Source of the DNA: CBDFNN01 sp965250215
GTDB taxonomy: Bacteria > Bacteroidota > Rhodothermia > Rhodothermales > DATKEJ01
Length of the DNA stretch: 64,000 bases
Assembly (NCBI GenBank): GCA_965250215.1
Contig: CBDFNN010000004.1
Location: 4,340,001 to 4,404,000 of the forward strand
Direction: 5' to 3'
The notes below the pieces were generated by a model. That model was given only the letters and a program-made list of their open reading frames with translations. It had not been told where the DNA came from and ran no database searches. Made by a program: the position numbers and the translations under genes. Shown here one piece after another: positions 8,867 through 17,158 of this stretch. Within the stretch, counting starts at the first letter, position 1, and the number at the start of each line of letters is the position of its first letter.

Positions 8867-9082
8867 TTGAATGTTGTGGCAACCCCATTGAAATTCACCC
8901 AACTGACTTTCGTAGGCTTTCTGGTCTATCTAGCTTGCTTGCTGCTCAGCTGTGGAAACCCTTCCGGCCTCAGTGAACTTCACTCATCCCGGATTCAGCA
9001 AGTAGCCGGCATCTGGGACGAAGGAGGCTGGCACAAATATGCAGGTAGAAGACAAGTGGCCCTATTTGGGGGTGAGGTCTGA
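8867..9082 (+). pseudogene. Truncated lipoprotein N-terminus
   Basis: A 71-codon frame starting at TTG 8867 or GTG 8876 encodes a lipoprotein signal (about VYLACLLLSC) and then only about 40 residues before a stop. The lipobox cysteine is followed by GNPSGLSELHSS and a soluble stretch containing GIWDEGGW. The length is too small for a folded exported domain. The sequence character changes right after it, into the GC-richer secretin region, so this may be the 5' stump of a larger gene cut at a junction. A genuine short lipoprotein remains possible. Confidence 0.45.
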
Positions 9083-9229
9083 ACCGCTTACATGCCTTTT
9101 GATTTTGTTGGCAGTTTCTGTACCCTCCCATCTCTACGAGGCACGGCAGGATCAGGTTTAATACGCCAAAGTAATAGACATTTGTCTCCTAACTTTAATT
9201 GGCCAGGCAATAACCGGAAGAACAAAAAT

Positions 9230-11425
9230 ATGATTGGTAATTCACGAGTTCACATTGCACTGATCAGCTTCCTTTCCGTTTTAATCGCGGGTTGTGCTAG
9301 CATTAATAATAAGGAATCAAGCCGCACCTGGGACCCGGCACAAGATTCCAGTCTGGCTGGCCAGACGCCTGAACCCCTGCGCAAAACTTCCTTGCCTTAT
9401 CCGGTTGGGCAAAAGCTATTTGTCGATAACGCGACCACATCGGATTCAGGCGTTCCCTGCGCGGGTAACAGTTTCCTGCTGCGCGAACTTAATGTTGTGA
9501 ATCTCGGCGTTTCCAATCGCGATGTTCCGGGGTCTGCGGCCCTGTTGAGCACGATGGGTTATCAGGTTTTTAATGCAGCCGACGGTGTTGGCCAGCGCTT
9601 TGATTGCGACGCCTTGCCAGTGGTCATAGTGCCGACCGTGCCCGATGAAAGTCTCGTGGTACATGTCGCCGGGGTCAATGCTTCTGAATCAGGTGCCACA
9701 GGAGACCTGACGGTGCGACCCTTGCGTCCAGCAAATACCGTCGACATGGATCACCTCTTGGTTTTTTACCATGCCGAGCAGCAGGCGGCTGTTGAAAGCC
9801 TGGAGTATTTGCTCCATAACTCGATCGATGTGCCCTCTCCCCAGGTCTATATCGAAACAATGGTGTTAGAGGTCAGTGAGGAAGATTCCAAGGAACTCGG
9901 CATCTCATATGAAAGCGCCATAGGTGGTAACAGTCTCCTCAACCTTGGCGCAAGCGAAGTCGGCGAGGGTGATACAGCAGGCTTCACGCGTAATACCCGG
10001 ACGGAAGATGGAGTAAATATTTTCACGCCCGGAACTGGGATTGAAGTAAAGTTGCGAGCCCTGGTCGAAGAGGGGCGGGCAGAAATTTTGTCGCGGCCCA
10101 GCGTGCTTGCGCTTAGCAACCGCCAGGCAGTTATCCAGATTGTCGATGTCGTTCAAACCCCAATCCTGGAAAGCACTGTTACACAATCAGGCGAGCTGAT
10201 TATTTCGTCCTACGAGTTTGAGCCTCTCTTGCTGGGCATCACGCTTAATCTGCGCCCGCGCGTATCCGTTGACCGGAACTGGGTCAGCCTTGAAATCGAC
10301 GCTACGGTTGAAGCGGAGGTTGACGAAAATTCCGGAACGGCGTTTGCACCCGATGCCAATGGCGGTCGGATAGCGCTAGCCGAAAAGAAAGGCTCTGCCA
10401 GCCGAAAAGTCAGGACCTTTGCCCGGATTCCGGATCGTACACCGATCATTATTGGCGGTTTGGTCGCGGGGAACATGGAGCAGGCCTCATCGCGGGTCCC
10501 TGTTCTGGGCAAACTGCCATTTATCGGCGCCCTTTTTGGCGCCACCGATAACGAAATACAAAAACGGGAAGTCATCATCGTATTAACGCCGCACATCATG
10601 GCTGAAGATGCCATCGGTATCGCCAGTAACAGGCCACGTGATGACGTAATGGCGCGCGTGAGCGACCTTATGTTGTTCAACAACAGCTACCGGATACAGT
10701 CCGCAGACGTTTTTGACATGAACTTCCTGCTCGATGATCCACAGTTTCGAGCCTACCGTAGAAAGGCATTAACTCTGAACGAACAAAACACCGCACTTGA
10801 ACCGAGCCACCCTGCACGGCAGTTGGCCGAAGGTCATATACCTGGCGAGCAGGCACTGGTGGCGAAAATGTTATTCGACATCATCAGCAATTCCGCCAAC
10901 CGTGTATCAGCAACTGCCGACCAGGTGTTCCTGCCCGAATTGGCAGCCGGGCAAAATATTCAGCATACGTCCCTGGCCACCTTGCTGGATGCGGCGAAGT
11001 TTGGTGAAGACCCGGATGCCGGAATCTGGCTTCAGTTTGATGAGGGTCATGTGCGCCACCAGGCAGTCAGACTCGATAGCACTGAAAGCTGGCCTCGCAT
11101 TGAATCCAGGTTGCAGCGTTCACTACCCGTAAATTCAACAGGCTTGTTGATTCGTGACGCAAATGATTATGAGCGCCTGCTGCGCTCGATTGCTGTCGAT
11201 ACGGTACTGCGGCTGAATGGAGGTTATCGCACATTGAATGTACAAAACCTCAACGAAGGCACGGTATTGAAACTGGGGACGCCCGCTGATTACAGCAACT
11301 ATGACTTGTCCACCCGAACAGCTCAGATCTATAACGACTCACAATACTATTTCGATGTACTACAGCGTGAACTTACCAGCACCTACAAGGCGCTGGACAC
11401 AGCAGAACAGGATATATTGAAGTAA
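9230..11425 (+). CDS. Orphan secretin-domain outer-membrane lipoprotein
   Basis: A 731-residue protein with lipobox LSVLIAGC (Cys22). A secretin domain covers about residues 200-470: VYIETMVLEVSEED, then AEILSRPSVLALSNRQAVIQ and the family hallmark VPVLGKLPFIGALFG followed by VIIVLTPHI. Secretins form the outer-membrane ring of type II, III and IV pilus systems and filamentous phage export. No gsp, pil, tad or phage gene accompanies it. A C-terminal extension of about 240 residues is unassigned. The start at 9230 gives the lipoprotein signal and has GGAAG upstream. Codon use is visibly GC-richer than the neighbours and the protein reads as proteobacterial, suggesting transfer, or a contig join if this is a metagenome assembly. 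Confidence 0.85.
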   Translation: MIGNSRVHIALISFLSVLIAGCASINNKESSRTWDPAQDSSLAGQTPEPLRKTSLPYPVGQKLFVDNATTSDSGVPCAGNSFLLRELNVVNLGVSNRDVPGSAALLSTMGYQVFNAADGVGQRFDCDALPVVIVPTVPDESLVVHVAGVNASESGATGDLTVRPLRPANTVDMDHLLVFYHAEQQAAVESLEYLLHNSIDVPSPQVYIETMVLEVSEEDSKELGISYESAIGGNSLLNLGASEVGEGDTAGFTRNTRTEDGVNIFTPGTGIEVKLRALVEEGRAEILSRPSVLALSNRQAVIQIVDVVQTPILESTVTQSGELIISSYEFEPLLLGITLNLRPRVSVDRNWVSLEIDATVEAEVDENSGTAFAPDANGGRIALAEKKGSASRKVRTFARIPDRTPIIIGGLVAGNMEQASSRVPVLGKLPFIGALFGATDNEIQKREVIIVLTPHIMAEDAIGIASNRPRDDVMARVSDLMLFNNSYRIQSADVFDMNFLLDDPQFRAYRRKALTLNEQNTALEPSHPARQLAEGHIPGEQALVAKMLFDIISNSANRVSATADQVFLPELAAGQNIQHTSLATLLDAAKFGEDPDAGIWLQFDEGHVRHQAVRLDSTESWPRIESRLQRSLPVNSTGLLIRDANDYERLLRSIAVDTVLRLNGGYRTLNVQNLNEGTVLKLGTPADYSNYDLSTRTAQIYNDSQYYFDVLQRELTSTYKALDTAEQDILK

Positions 11426-11463
11426 AGGGTATTCGGCTTGTCTATTCAATTAAGCAAAGCGGT

Positions 11464-11508
11464 TATAGGCCGCCACGGCAGCAAAAGAAACTTGCCGTTT
11501 AGGCCTAT
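11464..11508. terminator. Hairpin between convergent genes
   Basis: ATAGGCC (11465-11471) with ACGGCA (11475-11480) pairs with TGCCGT (11493-11498) and GGCCTAT (11502-11508) across a short A-rich loop. It sits between the ends of two convergent genes and abuts the LRR gene stop, so it may terminate transcription from both sides. No long T-run. Confidence 0.55.
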
Positions 11509-14500
11509 CTATCGAAGCGTCATTGATTTAATGATCTCCTGATCTCCAATTTGCAGACGATAGAGATAGTGACCAGTCGGGTAGTCCAATCTTAACCTAA
11601 ACTGATGCTTGCCCTTGCCAAACTGTCCATCTACAAAGCGGCCTAGTTCCTGCCCCAGTACATTAGAAACGCTCAGCGAAACATGCCCCGGTTCAGTCAG
11701 ATTAAATTCTATTGTAGTAGAACCAGAGAAGGGATTGGGATAATTATCTCCAACCCAAAACTCATCACCCGGTAAGTCATCACCTATCGCTGTTGGTGAA
11801 ACGACCGTAAAGACAACCCAAGCTCGCGCCGTCAGACTGGCATCTGAAATCTCATACTGCAGGGAATCCGTTCCAACAAAGAAGTCTCTTGGAGTATAAA
11901 CAATCGTATCTGCGCCTTCAATTGAGGCTGCACCGTCGTTGGGACCTGATGTGATAGTGTCAAGAGTTAAGACATCCCCGTTTGGATCAGAATCGTTGCT
12001 GAGAACATTCACCGAGACGGCTACTCTTGCATCGGTCGTTGCCGAGTCGTTATTCGCGGTCGGTCCCACATTCTGTGTAAGGACCGTAAAAACCACCCAG
12101 GCTCGTGCCGACAGACTAGCATCTGATATCTCATACTGCAGAGAATCCGTTCCGACAAAAGAACCCGATGGAGTATAGACGATCGTATCTGCGCCTTGGA
12201 TTACAGCACTCCCGTTATTTGGACCTGTCGTGATAGAGTCAAGGCTAATAGGGTCTCCATTTGGATCGGAATCGTTGCTGAGAACATTTACCGAAACGGC
12301 AACTCCAGAATCAGTCGTTGCCGAGTCATTGTTCGCGGCGGGTCCCACATTCTGTGTAAGGATCGTAAAAACCACCCAGGCTCGTGCCGACAGACTAGCA
12401 TCTGATATCTCATACTGCAGAGAATCCGTTCCGACAAAAGAACCCGATGGAGTATAAACAATCGTATCTGAGCCTTGGATTACAGCACTCCCGTTGTTTG
12501 GACTTGTCGTGATAGAATCAAGGCTAATAGGATCGCCATTTGGATCGGAATCGTTGCTGAGAACATTTACCGAGACGGCTACTCCAGCACCAGTCGTAGC
12601 CGAGTCGTTATTCGCGGTCGGTCCGACATTCTGTGTAAGGACCGTAAAGACTACCCAAGCTCGTGCCGACAGACTAGCATCTGATATCTCATACTGAAGG
12701 GAGTCTTTTCCGACAAAAGAACCCGATGGAGTATAAACAATCGTATTTGAGCCTTGGATTACAGCACTCCCGTTGTTTGGACCTGTTGTGATGGAGTCAA
12801 GGCTAATAGAATCTCCGTCTGGATCGGAATCGTTACTGAGAACATTTACCGAGACGGCAACTCCAGAATCAGTCGTTGCCGAGTCATTGTTCGCGGCGGG
12901 TCCTTGATTCGGTGAAAGGACCGTAAAAACAACCCAAGCTCGCGCCGTCAGACTAACATCTGAAATTTCATACTGAAGGGAGTCTTTTCCGACAAAAGAG
13001 CCTGATGGAGTATAAACAATCGTATCTGAGCTTTGGATTACAGCACTCCCGTTTGCTGGGCCTGTTGTGATGGAGTCGAGGCTAATAGCATCTCCATCTG
13101 GATCGGAATCGTTGCTAAGAACATTTACCGAGACGGCAACTCCAGAATCGGTCGTTGCCGAGTCGTTAATCGCGGCGGGTCCTTGATTTGCGACGCCAGT
13201 TACATTTAACACAATCGAATCTGAGCTGATTACTAGATCCGGTGCTCCCGCATTTCGAGCACGAAGCTCGTATGTCCCGGAGTCGCTCACATCGAGACTG
13301 CTAAGACTCAAGGTGGAACTCGTAGCGCCAGAGACCTCAGCTCCATTCCGATACCATTGATAGCTATTCCCGTCGCCAGCGACAGACAGGCTGACGTTCC
13401 ACGAGTCTCCTGCGTTCTTGTCAACCGTTCCTGGACCTGGAATGCTGCTTTGTGGCGAATAGCTATTGACGGAGTCGGCAAGCAAACTCCCTACTAAATC
13501 ATCAAATTGGAAGCTGTTATTTTCTAGTGTCAGAACTTTCAATGCTTGCATTCCAGCTAGGCTTGGAAGGTCTGTCAATTGGTTGTTATTAAAACGAAGA
13601 CGAGTTAAGTTGGTAAGACTTGAAAGAGAGCTTGGGATGCTAGAAAAATTATTATTCTCTGCCAACAATCTTCGTAGTTCCCCTGCATTGCCAATATTGT
13701 CAGGAAGTGATTCGAGCTGGTTATCTCCGATTTCTATAATTCGCAAAAAAGGAAGTTCAGCAATTGAACTGGGTACCGAACCGGTCAATTGATTATGGTC
13801 GAGGTTTAATTGCGTCAAGGAAGTCATCCCTCCTAGAGATGAAGGGATGGTGCCTGTAAGTTGGTTGTTGTCGACATCCAGTTCAGTCAATAAATTAAGG
13901 TTTCCCAGTTCACTTGGGATTCCTCCCGTTAACAAATTCCCGTCCAATTCGATTTGCAGCAAGGTCACGACATTGCCGATTCCTGGCGGAATCTGACCGG
14001 TGAGCTGATTATCATCAAGAAAGAGAATTTCGAGTTTCGGTGCATTTCCAAGACTCCCTGGAATCGAACCAGTTAAATTGTTAAGACGAAGGTCTAGCTC
14101 CCTAAGGGATGGCATGTTGCCGATATTTTCTGGAATACTTCCGCTAAGATTACAAGATTTTAGATATAGTCTTGATAGCAGAGTCAGACTAGTAATTGAA
14201 TTTGGGATTGAGCCGGACAAATTGTTTTCACTTAGATCTAGCCGAGTCAATAAAGTAAGGTTGTTAATATTTGCCGGTATTGAACCGCCAAGATTATTTC
14301 CCCCTAGCAAAAGTCTCTTAATTGAGGGGTAATTTACAAGGTCACTCGGGAGATTCCCGTCAAGTTGATTTCGCCTCAAGTCAAGCCGAACCAGTGTGCT
14401 TAATGCTGAAAGCCCATCAGGAATGGAGCCGGTCAGCATATTGTCATCCATGTACAACTCTTGAAGGCTCACTAATTGGGTAAAACTAGATGGAATAGAG

Positions 14501-15096
14501 CCACTAAGGGAATTGTTCGAAAGGTCTAAGGTTATCAAATCTGTCAAATCACCCAACTGCGAAGGAATTGAACCAGATAGCAGATTATTATCGAGATCTA
14601 GATTTGTAAGTTTGTCCAGAGAACCGATGTCTGACGGAATACTACCCGTAAGCCTATTATTATCGAGTTCGACCGACTCAAGTTTATCTAAAGCTGTTAG
14701 AAAAGCCGGGAAGCTACCAGTGAACTGATTATTGTCCATATCAATCTGGATCAGATTCGTCATATTGGCCATAGTGGAAGGAAGCTCTCCACTCATATTG
14801 TTATTATCCATCTCGAGAATCTGTAGGACATCCAGATTACCAATCGAGTTGGATACGGAGCCTGAAAGGTTATTCGCTCCAAGATCAATTGCCGAGACCC
14901 GCCCACTGATGACTGTTATTCCGTTCCAGTCTTTGACTTGTGCGGACAACCAACCTGAATTGTTGCTCCAGTTGCCACCATTGGTAGAGTTGTAAATGTC
15001 AACTAGGGCGAGTGAATCACTGGGACTGACAGCCTGGGCTGAGATCTGAGTACTGATAAGAAGTAGAGCAATAGCTCCTATAATTGGCTTAAACAT
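11509..15096 (-). CDS. Secreted plant-type LRR / Ig / cadherin-like repeat protein with T9SS sorting domain
   Basis: A 1195-residue surface protein. After a signal peptide (to about residue 20) come about 20 leucine-rich repeats of the plant-specific type (NxLSGSIPxxLxxLxxLxxLDL), about residues 25-545; then an immunoglobulin-like domain (about 550-640, with YQWYRNG and SDSGTYEL); then five 93-residue cadherin/VCBS-like modules starting NDSATT and containing LSNDSDPDGD, about 645-1105. It ends in a type IX sorting domain (NYPNPFSGSTTIEF to KSMTLR). The protein is therefore exported by T9SS and probably attached to the surface as an adhesin or glycan/protein-binding factor. The module DNA repeats are nearly identical. 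Confidence 0.9.
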   Translation of the reverse strand: MFKPIIGAIALLLISTQISAQAVSPSDSLALVDIYNSTNGGNWSNNSGWLSAQVKDWNGITVISGRVSAIDLGANNLSGSVSNSIGNLDVLQILEMDNNNMSGELPSTMANMTNLIQIDMDNNQFTGSFPAFLTALDKLESVELDNNRLTGSIPSDIGSLDKLTNLDLDNNLLSGSIPSQLGDLTDLITLDLSNNSLSGSIPSSFTQLVSLQELYMDDNMLTGSIPDGLSALSTLVRLDLRRNQLDGNLPSDLVNYPSIKRLLLGGNNLGGSIPANINNLTLLTRLDLSENNLSGSIPNSITSLTLLSRLYLKSCNLSGSIPENIGNMPSLRELDLRLNNLTGSIPGSLGNAPKLEILFLDDNQLTGQIPPGIGNVVTLLQIELDGNLLTGGIPSELGNLNLLTELDVDNNQLTGTIPSSLGGMTSLTQLNLDHNQLTGSVPSSIAELPFLRIIEIGDNQLESLPDNIGNAGELRRLLAENNNFSSIPSSLSSLTNLTRLRFNNNQLTDLPSLAGMQALKVLTLENNSFQFDDLVGSLLADSVNSYSPQSSIPGPGTVDKNAGDSWNVSLSVAGDGNSYQWYRNGAEVSGATSSTLSLSSLDVSDSGTYELRARNAGAPDLVISSDSIVLNVTGVANQGPAAINDSATTDSGVAVSVNVLSNDSDPDGDAISLDSITTGPANGSAVIQSSDTIVYTPSGSFVGKDSLQYEISDVSLTARAWVVFTVLSPNQGPAANNDSATTDSGVAVSVNVLSNDSDPDGDSISLDSITTGPNNGSAVIQGSNTIVYTPSGSFVGKDSLQYEISDASLSARAWVVFTVLTQNVGPTANNDSATTGAGVAVSVNVLSNDSDPNGDPISLDSITTSPNNGSAVIQGSDTIVYTPSGSFVGTDSLQYEISDASLSARAWVVFTILTQNVGPAANNDSATTDSGVAVSVNVLSNDSDPNGDPISLDSITTGPNNGSAVIQGADTIVYTPSGSFVGTDSLQYEISDASLSARAWVVFTVLTQNVGPTANNDSATTDARVAVSVNVLSNDSDPNGDVLTLDTITSGPNDGAASIEGADTIVYTPRDFFVGTDSLQYEISDASLTARAWVVFTVVSPTAIGDDLPGDEFWVGDNYPNPFSGSTTIEFNLTEPGHVSLSVSNVLGQELGRFVDGQFGKGKHQFRLRLDYPTGHYLYRLQIGDQEIIKSMTLR
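11800..13195 (-). repeat. Five near-identical 279-bp coding repeats
   Basis: The cadherin-like modules of the LRR protein repeat with a 279-bp period; for example the same stretch begins at 12122, 12401 and 12680. The central copies differ at only a few positions, while the outer two have diverged more. Such high DNA identity suggests recent unequal exchange, and copy number may vary between strains. Confidence 0.85.
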
Positions 15097-15202
15097 TCCT
15101 TGCTCGATGTATCTTGATAAATTGGGTTGGATATTGTCCCTACACGAATAAGAAGTAAAAAGACGCGATCTTGTTTCTCCAATACTAGAGACCCTCGAGG
15201 TC

Positions 15203-15646
15203 CTAGGACGGCAACAGTTCTGCTTGCATTTTCAAAATACGCACCCTCGTCTCCTCACTAATTGAGACCTTTTGATGAGTTGAAAAATCGATCATCACAA
15301 CAACACCCTGACCTCGTGCTACGACCTCCCCTCTTCCGTTTTCGATCTCATGCTCCATAACCATAGAGCTATTCCCAATTTTTGAAATCCGAGATTTACA
15401 GATGATTCTGTCTGGGAAATATATTGGTCGAATAAACTTGCAACTTGTCTCAGCCAAGATCGGCCCATGCGTTTGCCCTTCACTCATCATCATGTCCAAC
15501 TTCGTCATATGCTCTATTCTAGCCGACTCGAAGAAGCGAAAAAAGTGCGTATTGTTGACATGTCCTAAAGCGTCCATATCGCCCCACTTGATATCTATTG
15601 CAATAGAAATAGGATAGAGTTCATTCATCTTACTAATATCTTTCAT
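15203..15646 (-). CDS. Acyl-CoA thioesterase, 4HBT/YbgC-FadM family
   Basis: A 147-residue single hotdog-fold protein. The signature WGDMDALGHVNNTHFFRFFESAR lies near residues 21-43; the Asp of the MDALGHVNN motif (D25) is the usual catalytic residue of 4-hydroxybenzoyl-CoA-type thioesterases. The family hydrolyses acyl-CoA or aromatic acyl-CoA thioesters in the cytosol. The ATG at 15646 is used here; M7 is an alternative. It stands alone between the LRR gene and an esterase gene on the same strand, so the substrate cannot be inferred. Confidence 0.88.
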   Translation of the reverse strand: MKDISKMNELYPISIAIDIKWGDMDALGHVNNTHFFRFFESARIEHMTKLDMMMSEGQTHGPILAETSCKFIRPIYFPDRIICKSRISKIGNSSMVMEHEIENGRGEVVARGQGVVVMIDFSTHQKVSISEETRVRILKMQAELLPS

Positions 15647-15744
15647 GGAATCGTTTTAAGGAACTGTCCAGTAAAATTGAGAGGCCAGACAATCGCTTCC
15701 AGTTTACTCGATTTCGATGCATCCGACGCTACTGCATAATCTGA

Positions 15745-16908
15745 CTACTCACGCCATTTTACGTCTCCATTACTCCTTAGTATATGGGACGGAGGAGGCT
15801 TGCTAGAACCAAAAATGCGCAGTTGATCTCGCAGCTCGACAACAACACCCGACTCGTCCAGGCGTGCATCTAACCCAAGATGTTTAGCTAGAAATAGGTA
15901 GGCGCCAACTCGCTTATTGTATTCATAACCATGACCCTCGTTTGGGAGATGATGGTTATCGAGATTCTCAGTCGCGCCAAAAAACTCGTAGATGCGGGCT
16001 ATATGTGGATACTCTATTTGAGGAGTGTTCTTCGTCCAATCACCTCCGTCCGATATCAGTAGCATCGGCCGGGGCGCAGCCATGGCGGCAATCTCTACAT
16101 TATTGGTTTCATAGTCATCGCCGACGTGAATGGGCATGCCTGATTCTCCATCGCAACCTCCAAAAAAATGAGCCGAGACTTGTACAGCTGGCACGGAAAC
16201 GCGAATTCTATCATCCACTGCAGTCAATAGAAAGACCTGTGTCCCTCCTCCAGATGCGCCCGTGGCAGCTAAATTTCCAGGGTCCACATATGGCAGCGAT
16301 TCTAGGAAATCCAAAGCCCTTACACTATTCCAAAGCTGTAATTTTAAAGTCTCTTCCGTTTCATGGACCCAACCAAAATCTGCCATGTCACCATAACCGA
16401 CCATGTCATAGCTAAATACGACTGCTCCCATGCTGGCGAGCATCGCAGCCCGCATCTGGGCATCACGCCTGAATCGACCATAATCTTCTTCTTTGCTCCA
16501 ATGTCCGTGGGGACTAAGAATAGCGGGATGAAGTCCCTCAAGTTCTAAGGGTTGATACAGAGCACCTGTCACTAGAACACCAGGCAGAGATTCAAAATGA
16601 ACATTGGACACCTGGTATTTGCCGTACTTCCGAGCTGCACCAATGACTGGTGACGGTGCATCTCGGGGTCTGTCAAGATCTAGCCCGGTACCAGTCAGAA
16701 TTCCCTGACGTATTTTATTTGCCTTGGCTTCCCACTCATCGACGCTTGAATACTCTGAGGCGTATTCTGTCATCTTAGACGCGGCAAATTCCTCGGTCCA
16801 GAATGCACCCTGACGGAGCATCCTGTCTTGTCCCGCTAGCTCCCCGAATAATGCCATCAGAAACACTATTGAGAGAGCATGTCTTCTCGAGGTCGAATTC
16901 CAAATCAT
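15745..16908 (-). CDS. Secreted alpha/beta-hydrolase (acetyl-xylan-esterase-like)
   Basis: A 387-residue exported hydrolase. The signal peptide ends near GELAGQ. The core alpha/beta-hydrolase fold shows a nucleophile elbow GASGGGTQ (Ser219), an acid candidate in ISDGGDW (Asp287 or Asp290) and the catalytic His in NEGHGYE (His326). The layout resembles AXE1/dienelactone-type proteins of polysaccharide degraders, so deacetylation of sugars is a reasonable guess but unproven. I use the ATG at 16908; a TTG four codons upstream is the alternative. A decayed partial copy of this gene (residues about 188-242) lies at 20833-21000. Confidence 0.85.
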   Translation of the reverse strand: MIWNSTSRRHALSIVFLMALFGELAGQDRMLRQGAFWTEEFAASKMTEYASEYSSVDEWEAKANKIRQGILTGTGLDLDRPRDAPSPVIGAARKYGKYQVSNVHFESLPGVLVTGALYQPLELEGLHPAILSPHGHWSKEEDYGRFRRDAQMRAAMLASMGAVVFSYDMVGYGDMADFGWVHETEETLKLQLWNSVRALDFLESLPYVDPGNLAATGASGGGTQVFLLTAVDDRIRVSVPAVQVSAHFFGGCDGESGMPIHVGDDYETNNVEIAAMAAPRPMLLISDGGDWTKNTPQIEYPHIARIYEFFGATENLDNHHLPNEGHGYEYNKRVGAYLFLAKHLGLDARLDESGVVVELRDQLRIFGSSKPPPSHILRSNGDVKWRE

Positions 16909-17010
16909 TTCGGATACCAAAATTAGGGGATTATCTATCGCAGAATAAACTCACTAAGCGCAAAGCACAAATTGGCTATACAGACAAAGAAGTGGTGAGC
17001 CTACAATGCC

Positions 17011-17109
17011 GTGAATAATATTTTGAAACAGGCGGGAGCGACTGATAAAATCGAATTGATGGAGCAGACTTGGGGTGCACTAACAGAGCCTGATTCGGCG
17101 CTTAGCTAA
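17011..17109 (+). pseudogene. Possible 3' gene fragment (33 codons)
   Basis: From GTG 17011 to TAA 17107-17109 the plus strand reads a protein-like tail with ILKQAGATDKIELMEQ and WGALTEPDSALS. The frame is closed by a stop a few codons upstream. Composition looks coding but I do not recognise a family, and chance cannot be excluded at this length. It lies between an esterase gene and a TCTGA-type repeat. Confidence 0.25.
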
Positions 17110-17116
17110 AAATCAA

Positions 17117-17158
17117 TCCGAATTTCTGACGATCAGATGTTCTGACAATCTGACGTTC
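17117..17158. repeat. TTCTGAC-type repeat at gene end
   Basis: Contains TTCTGAC, GATCAGA, TTCTGAC, AATCTGAC in a run that ends at the stop codon of the following minus-strand gene. Same motif family as 3981-4083 and 33554-33598, and the same position relative to the gene. Confidence 0.7.

Noticed and set aside
12196..12697. Several plus-strand frames with similar translations inside the LRR gene
   Set aside because: They are antisense readings of the 279-bp coding repeats, not separate genes or CRISPR-like units.
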